Source: CAZVWV01 sp964631745 (GTDB lineage: Bacteria; Bdellovibrionota_C; UBA2361; JBGSMV01). Taken from it: a DNA stretch of 9,797 bases. The notes under the pieces were generated by a model. That model searched no databases, was not told where the DNA came from, and saw only the letters and a list, made by a program, of their open reading frames with translations. A program made the position numbers and the translations under genes. The stretch lies in assembly GCA_964631745.1 (NCBI GenBank), contig CAZVWV010000135.1, forward strand, positions 1-9,797, given 5' to 3'. Shown in pieces: positions 5,083 to 9,797 of the stretch; position 1 is the first letter of the stretch, and the number at the start of each line of letters is the position of its first letter.

Positions 5083-7317
5083 ATGACCGATCACGATAGC
5101 TCAACCGAACAACGGCCACCAGCCTACCAAACGGGCGACATCATCGACTCGCGCTACGAGGTGGAAGCGCTCCTTGGACAAGGCGGCATGGGTGATGTGT
5201 ATCGTGTGCGGGACACTCAAAACGGCGCAGTGCGAGCTCTAAAGCTCTTATCGCAACATGTGATGAACGACAGTATCTTACGACGCTTTCACCAAGAGTT
5301 CGAGCTCATTCAACAGCTCAACTCCCCAGCCATAATTACATCTTATGAATACGGCACCGCGGCGGGTTGCCCATATTTTACCATGGAGTGCCTTGAAGGG
5401 GGCTCTCTGCGCGACATCATCGGCAAGAAGACATTCGCAAAGCGCCTAACAATTCGGCAAGCCCTGCGGTATCTGTTACAGATTGCACAAGGCCTCTCCC
5501 ATGCCCACAGCGCCAACGTTGTGCATAGAGATATTAAGCCCGAAAATATCCTCCTCACCAAAACAGGTGACGCCAAGATTAGCGATTTCGGCATTGGGCG
5601 TTCTCTCGAACATGCACGAGATATCACACAAACCGGCCAAATGGTTGGGACCGTCGACTACATGTCGCCAGAGCAGCTTTTAAACGAAAAGCTTACGCCG
5701 TCCGCTGACATGTATACGCTAGGAATCTTGGCCTTTGAACTTGTAGCTGGGATCACACCTTTTGACGATGGCTCGCTCTTCGTAATGATGGAGCGTCACA
5801 CGAAGAAACCTCTACCGTCGCTTAGAGAAATAAATAGATATGTGCCCCAGTGGTATCAAGATTTCGTTGAGCGCTGTTGTGAGAAGAAGCCTGCTGACAG
5901 GTACCATTCGATGCAGGAAGTTGTGGAGAAGCTTACAGTTTATTTGCAGTACGAGGACAGCCCACTGGCTCCTCTAAAGCGTATTTTTCGCAATTGCAAA
6001 GCGTTCCTTACGGGCCCTTATTCTAGCCCCAAGCGGTCAGGCCCGGCACTAGGCGCCATCAACGTAGATAGAAAGGAAAAGTTTCTGTATGAGGCCAAGA
6101 GAATCGCGCGGAAAATCCTAAGAAGCGGACTGCTCTTGCGTTTTGGCTCGGCTGCCATAGCTGGGTTTGTATATCTATTTGCTTTATGTGACATCCGCTC
6201 ATTGCCGCAAAGCGGCATCTGGGCCGCTTCGTTGGAGTATGCGGCTATGGATACGTGGTTTGCGCTCCGCGGGGTAAGGGCCGTGCCACAGGAGGTAGTC
6301 CTAATTTACATTGACGAGAAAACGTTTATCGATCTGGGCGAGTCTAAGGTATCGGACTTCAGACGTTCCAGATTTGCGGAGCTATTAGAGCTATTAGCGA
6401 AGTTTCAACCGAAAGCGATCGTCTTAGATTACTTATTTGATAAGGCATCAACACCCGATGATGCCCGTCTCGCAAAGGCACTTGCCCTTACACCTACTTA
6501 TATTGCCTGGTACCCAACTGTAATTATTCAAACAGACATTGATGGCACGGATCATATTTCTGTTCCCGAATCCCACTCGGCTCCCCTATTTACGAAAGCT
6601 GCCGCTGGTGAGTTCTTCGCGAATCGACCTAAAGACAATGAGATTCTCCGCCGTTTCAGAACTAGTGCGCAACAATACGATGAAGTTCCAGCAACAGCCA
6701 AAGTGGTACTTCGAGATACTTTAGAAATAGAAGCCCTTCCCGGTATTCGCGATTTTCTCAATTATTATGGTCCGACAAAAACTCTTCCAAATTTATCTGC
6801 ATCCTCGGTATTTAGCGGAGACCCCGATTACTTAAGAAGAAATATTCAAGGCAAGTACGTATTTATTGGCCAGGATATAAAAACAATTCACGGCAAGAAG
6901 ATGTCAGATGAATTCATGACCCCATATCATCTCATAAGCCCAGGGGTTGAACTACATGCTTCAGCAGCAGCTAATCTGCTGGACAGGTCATGGATAGTCC
7001 GCATGGCTCCGCAGTCTGAAGCCTGTTACGCTATGCTGCTGGGCGCAATCCTCGGATATATTCTGTTCGCAGTGTCCCCTGTGCAAGCGCTGGCGGTACC
7101 CGTTTGTGCCCTGATCGCATGGGCCGTTTCCGCATATGTTGCTTTTACCCGGTACTATTTCTTTCTTCCTGGCGCCGCGCTGGTAATCGTAATCATTCCT
7201 GTGCTTACGCTTTTTTCTTTGGCGAGAAAGCCTTATGCTGAATACAGATCGGCCCGGGAGAGTAAAAAGCCGGAATACACCATCACCGAAAAGGCCCAAG
7301 ACGGTCAAAAACAGTAA
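5083..7317 (+). CDS. Membrane Ser/Thr protein kinase with C-terminal CHASE2 sensor
   Basis: A 744-residue protein. Residues 25-285 form a complete Hanks-type kinase: glycine loop GQGGMG (32-37), ATP lysine K54 (RALKLL), alpha-C Glu E72, catalytic loop HRDIKPEN (148-155, D150), DFG (168-170), GTVDYMSPE (189-197) and alpha-F D209. All catalytic residues are present, so it should phosphorylate Ser/Thr on cytoplasmic substrates. A linker (about 290-348) and one helix (about 350-369) lead to an extracytoplasmic CHASE2 domain (about 376-640). CHASE2 landmarks are EVVLIYIDEKTF, QPKAIVLDYLFD, TPTYIAWY, NYYGP, GKYVFIGQD and ELHASAAANLLDRSW. Three C-terminal helices follow (about 647-720), then a short charged tail. 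A TGA codon 6 bp upstream in frame fixes the ATG at 5083 as the first possible start; no Shine-Dalgarno is evident. Its sensor resembles the two stand-alone CHASE2 proteins encoded divergently, suggesting they work together. Confidence 0.93.
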   Translation: MTDHDSSTEQRPPAYQTGDIIDSRYEVEALLGQGGMGDVYRVRDTQNGAVRALKLLSQHVMNDSILRRFHQEFELIQQLNSPAIITSYEYGTAAGCPYFTMECLEGGSLRDIIGKKTFAKRLTIRQALRYLLQIAQGLSHAHSANVVHRDIKPENILLTKTGDAKISDFGIGRSLEHARDITQTGQMVGTVDYMSPEQLLNEKLTPSADMYTLGILAFELVAGITPFDDGSLFVMMERHTKKPLPSLREINRYVPQWYQDFVERCCEKKPADRYHSMQEVVEKLTVYLQYEDSPLAPLKRIFRNCKAFLTGPYSSPKRSGPALGAINVDRKEKFLYEAKRIARKILRSGLLLRFGSAAIAGFVYLFALCDIRSLPQSGIWAASLEYAAMDTWFALRGVRAVPQEVVLIYIDEKTFIDLGESKVSDFRRSRFAELLELLAKFQPKAIVLDYLFDKASTPDDARLAKALALTPTYIAWYPTVIIQTDIDGTDHISVPESHSAPLFTKAAAGEFFANRPKDNEILRRFRTSAQQYDEVPATAKVVLRDTLEIEALPGIRDFLNYYGPTKTLPNLSASSVFSGDPDYLRRNIQGKYVFIGQDIKTIHGKKMSDEFMTPYHLISPGVELHASAAANLLDRSWIVRMAPQSEACYAMLLGAILGYILFAVSPVQALAVPVCALIAWAVSAYVAFTRYYFFLPGAALVIVIIPVLTLFSLARKPYAEYRSARESKKPEYTITEKAQDGQKQ

Positions 7318-7379
7318 CCTGAGGCATTTAATCATTTGAAATTACTCATTTATTATTTTTCAAAAAACGACATTTAAAA

Positions 7380-7412
7380 CCTAATGCCGTTTGTTAAAAC
7401 GCCGATATTAGG
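7380..7412. repeat. Nested inverted repeat upstream of the pilin gene
   Basis: CCTAAT (7380-7385) pairs with ATTAGG (7407-7412), and inside it CGTTT (7388-7392) pairs with AAACG (7397-7401). The element could be a regulator site or an RNA hairpin between the kinase stop and the pilin start. No U-run follows on either strand, so it does not look like a standard intrinsic terminator. Confidence 0.35.
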
Positions 7413-7460
7413 ACCTAGGCATGTATTGAGATCGACCTCGCAGGTGTCACTGTTTGAATT

Positions 7461-7464
7461 GAGG
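7461..7464 (+). promoter_or_regulatory. Shine-Dalgarno of the Flp-like pilin
   Basis: GAGG lies 8 nt before the ATG at 7473, one of the better ribosome sites in this window, and it fixes the pilin start. Confidence 0.6.
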
Positions 7465-7472
7465 TATGCTTT

Positions 7473-7688
7473 ATGCGCAAATTTTCAAAAGAACGCGGCT
7501 CGTCGTTACTCGAATATATTTTGCTTGTTTCGTTTTTAATCGCAGTAGCGATGATCGCCGTGAGAGTTACAGGTGAAAAAGTGGCAGGCTCAATGTCGAC
7601 CGTGGCGCGCGAGATGGCTACCTGTGCGGGTACGGAGGGGGGCGATGGCGGAGGCCGATGCGGGATGCCCCATCAAGAAGGACTTTAA
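7473..7688 (+). CDS. Flp-type (type IVb) prepilin-like protein
   Basis: This 71-residue protein has a class III (prepilin peptidase) signal. A short basic leader, MRKFSKERG, ends in Gly9. The mature sequence would begin SSLLEY, with Glu at +5 and Tyr at +6 as in Flp/TadE-type pilins, followed by one hydrophobic helix (about 12-31). Such pilins are cleaved after the Gly by a TadV/PilD-type peptidase and assembled by a Tad secretion system. The tail (32-71) is polar and Gly-rich, with Cys51 and Cys63 flanking GTEGGDGGGR, which could form a disulfide loop. No other Tad gene is in the window, so this is either an orphan pilin or a pseudopilin using machinery encoded elsewhere. Its stop is 5 bp from the stop of the convergent protease gene, leaving no room for a terminator between them. 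Confidence 0.8.
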   Translation: MRKFSKERGSSLLEYILLVSFLIAVAMIAVRVTGEKVAGSMSTVAREMATCAGTEGGDGGGRCGMPHQEGL

Positions 7689-7693
7689 TTTCT

Positions 7694-9797
7694 TTAGCCT
7701 TGGTTGTAGAGTAGTTTTCCTTTAGTCCCCGGCAGCACGCAATAATACCCAGGGTCTGAGTTGTTTTGATATCGACAAGAGGTTCCAGCCGCGCACCTAC
7801 ACTCATTACTTTGATCGTGGCAGTTTTCGCTGGTTGCATATCGCTCGCCACGATAACACTTACCATCGCCATAGACTGGAATCTCAACCTCTACGGTCAT
7901 TAGTGAATCCGCCAACGAGAAATACTGCCCATCACAGTCAGCATCGGCAATTATATCAAATTTTCCTAATTCGGAAGCCACTGCCAATGGCGCCAAGAAT
8001 GTGCCGTCAGCCTGAACATTCACGCTTGCCAGCACTTCGCTATCAATATGGGTCCATGATCCTCGACTCTCCGAATGTGGCACTAAGAAGATATGTAACA
8101 TCGTACCTGGGACCCCGCCTTCTCCACGCACATACATACTTTCCGTCGGCGCATAAGTATCAGTGTCAAACCCGTTTGGTCGGGAACCAACTAAGGTACC
8201 CGCATTTTGCACCGCCCACATGCACTGATAAGTTGGATTCCCAGATGGGGTTATATTCTCACAAGAATAATTTGCGCCACACCCGCAATCTATAGGCTGC
8301 TGCATGCAATTTTCGCTGGTGCTGTAAGTTTCACCGAGATAGCAGACGGCGTCACCATCGACTGGCATCTTTACTTCAATCTGCACGACATCGTCGGCCC
8401 AGGGCTGATAGTAGCCGTCGTTGTTGCCATCTACGACTATATCGAACTGCCCGGTACTAGAAGCCAGGGTGAGTGCCGTTGCAAATGTACCATCGGATTG
8501 AACCACAGCTAATGCGCTGGCGCTCGGCAGTATTTCGCTCCAAAGAGCACGATTAGCGATATGCGGCGTTAAGTTTAATGAAACTGTATAGCCAGCAATG
8601 CCGTTGACGCCTTTGCCCCAAATGTTCTCACCAGGCGCGTAAAGCGATGTTGAGGTTAGATCTGGGCGGGCTGCGGCCACAGTTCCAGCATGCTTTACTG
8701 CGCATGCAGGGGCAACCTCCTCTACGGTCGTACACTTTCCTGGCTGATTCAGCTCTACGGCCTGCAAAGCTTTTGTAACTTCTGCGCAGACGGTCGGTAA
8801 ATACAGATCGTTACAGGCTTGAATGAAGTCAGTGTATGCTTCAGCGAAATTTACGCTGCGTGAAAAATAATTTCTCCAACCGCGGAAGAGAATCTGTTGT
8901 GCTATATCCATTCCTTGGGCAGATATGTCGCAGCCGTTATGTTCGCCACCTTGGGAGATCAAGAAAAAGGTGTGAGACAGAATTGTTATATTCCTATGGG
9001 CACCACCGCTGTCATCTGTGCCGCAGTAAAGATATTGATCTGTTGTCCGGTCAGGATATGGAAGGCCATCGATATTACGAAGGGTCGAATGCGGATCCGA
9101 AAGGCTACGAATCAGAGCAATCATGTTCGTTCCCGTCCCACTAATCCAGTCAGTACTACCAGTATACCATTGCTCAAACATCTGCCCAATTACATCAGCA
9201 GTGCCCTCGTCCAAAGAAGCGGTCTGTCCGATGTATATGTCACCGATAGGATACCCATTTTGATCATGGAAGCTATGATGGACAATGCCATGAGTATACT
9301 CGTGCGATACTATGTCGGGAACTTCGGTGTTCTTACAAAAGAAGATCGTTCCAGTGCTGTTACTAAATAACGCATTTTTGCACTCATAACCGGCATACCC
9401 ATCGTTATGTGCTACGCCCCGTGTAATCTGCTGCGGAACACTTGGCCAATCTGCCAATCCACCAAAACCATTAGCGCCATTAATATTAAAAGTCGATGAG
9501 ATGTAGTTGTGAATTGGAGTCAAGAGATCATACAGTGTGTCCACTTCCCTACTTCCATAAAACAAAGGAAAATTCGGATTCGGGAAAGGCCCGCGCACCG
9601 GCTTCCCTTCGCTTCGCCCGTGCATATATGAAGGATAAAATGGGTCTGCCGCATCCAACACGCAGGTGTTTGCGCCCGCACCGCCAGCACAATCGTAGAC
9701 TTCTCGTGTTATATTGCGATGCCCATCCAAGACCAATGGCAAGCCGCCATCCCCGGCATCAACAAAATAACTCTTACTAAACCCATCGCCCCCACTC
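7694..9797 (-). CDS. Secreted M4 (thermolysin-like) metalloprotease, 5' end beyond the window
   Basis: The frame is open to the right window edge (codons read SGGDGFSKSYFVD...), so signal peptide, propeptide and true start lie outside; a TTG at 9742 is not a likely start. Thermolysin-family landmarks: HEYTH (9304-9290, two zinc-binding His and the catalytic Glu), SLDEGTADVIG about 28 residues later (third ligand Glu near 9208, followed by the conserved Asp), and DDSGGAHRNI (His near 8998, equivalent to the transition-state His). The spacing from HExxH to the third ligand is about 8 residues longer than in thermolysin. After the catalytic domain come two tandem repeats of about 158 residues (roughly 8692-8216 and 8206-7733). 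Each has a beta-rich part and a six-cysteine module spaced C-x11-C-x6-C-x-C-x5-C-x11/12-C. It should act extracellularly on proteins or peptides, the repeats probably aiding attachment or stability (inference). Confidence 0.9.
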   Translation of the reverse strand, partial: SGGDGFSKSYFVDAGDGGLPLVLDGHRNITREVYDCAGGAGANTCVLDAADPFYPSYMHGRSEGKPVRGPFPNPNFPLFYGSREVDTLYDLLTPIHNYISSTFNINGANGFGGLADWPSVPQQITRGVAHNDGYAGYECKNALFSNSTGTIFFCKNTEVPDIVSHEYTHGIVHHSFHDQNGYPIGDIYIGQTASLDEGTADVIGQMFEQWYTGSTDWISGTGTNMIALIRSLSDPHSTLRNIDGLPYPDRTTDQYLYCGTDDSGGAHRNITILSHTFFLISQGGEHNGCDISAQGMDIAQQILFRGWRNYFSRSVNFAEAYTDFIQACNDLYLPTVCAEVTKALQAVELNQPGKCTTVEEVAPACAVKHAGTVAAARPDLTSTSLYAPGENIWGKGVNGIAGYTVSLNLTPHIANRALWSEILPSASALAVVQSDGTFATALTLASSTGQFDIVVDGNNDGYYQPWADDVVQIEVKMPVDGDAVCYLGETYSTSENCMQQPIDCGCGANYSCENITPSGNPTYQCMWAVQNAGTLVGSRPNGFDTDTYAPTESMYVRGEGGVPGTMLHIFLVPHSESRGSWTHIDSEVLASVNVQADGTFLAPLAVASELGKFDIIADADCDGQYFSLADSLMTVEVEIPVYGDGKCYRGERYATSENCHDQSNECRCAAGTSCRYQNNSDPGYYCVLPGTKGKLLYNQG
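7733..8692 (-). repeat. Two tandem C-terminal protein repeats in the M4 protease
   Basis: Unit 1 (about 8692-8216) starts AGTVAAARPD and ends TYQCMW; unit 2 (about 8206-7733) starts AGTLVGSRPN and ends GYYCVL. Shared blocks in order are YAP, a G-rich stretch, SDGTF/ADGTF, G-x-FDI, then CYxGExYxTSENC and the CxC-x5-C block. Cysteine spacing is identical except for one residue in the last interval. The similarity is at protein level; the DNA has diverged, so the duplication is old. Confidence 0.8.

Noticed and set aside
8207..9370. Long plus-strand frames opposite the protease gene
   Set aside because: They lie antisense to a clear M4 domain, show no recognisable domains and have low-complexity shadow composition.
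9740..9742. TTG as start codon of the M4 protease
   Set aside because: The frame remains open to the window edge with protein-like sequence upstream, and a secreted M4 enzyme needs a signal peptide and propeptide.

Overview
The window looks like chromosomal DNA of a Gram-negative bacterium. No phage, plasmid, insertion sequence, CRISPR array, rRNA or tRNA was recognised. Hanks-type Ser/Thr kinases, CHASE2 sensor domains, a Flp-type pilin and a secreted M4 metalloprotease carrying 'ENC...C.C' cysteine modules would fit a deltaproteobacterial-type lineage (Myxococcota, Bdellovibrionota or relatives). That assignment is a guess from gene content, not a phylogenetic result.

Layout. Positions 1-553 hold debris: a possible short C-terminal reading frame, then a DUF4143-type (AAA_14) ATPase fragment with a Walker B region but no Walker A and no C-terminal half. 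Positions 4621 down to 672 are a tightly packed minus-strand cluster of five genes: a cytoplasmic pseudokinase; a small single-pass membrane protein with four C-terminal cysteines; two paralogous stand-alone CHASE2 membrane proteins that overlap by 17 bp; and a second small single-pass protein with the same cysteine motif. A 461-bp divergent control region (4622-5082) separates this cluster from a plus-strand gene (5083-7317). That gene encodes an apparently active Ser/Thr kinase fused to a third CHASE2 domain. A Flp-like prepilin follows at 7473-7688 on the plus strand. It converges, with a 5-bp gap, on a large minus-strand M4 metalloprotease (7694 to beyond 9797) whose N-terminus lies outside the window.

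How the genes may work together (inference). The three CHASE2 proteins share the same extracytoplasmic core and the same C-terminal three-helix membrane bundle, but only one has a catalytic domain. The likely unit is a multi-component membrane sensor. The kinase-CHASE2 protein would supply phosphotransfer, the two domain-less CHASE2 proteins would be partner or decoy sensors, the pseudokinase a cytoplasmic scaffold or allosteric partner, and the two small proteins (shared motif CxC-x5-CxCLTxV) accessory subunits. I do not recognise this combination as a described system; it is the most interesting content of the window. Two near-identical 13-bp inverted repeats (SCCAAWTGTTGGS) in the divergent region could be operators for co-regulation of both arms.
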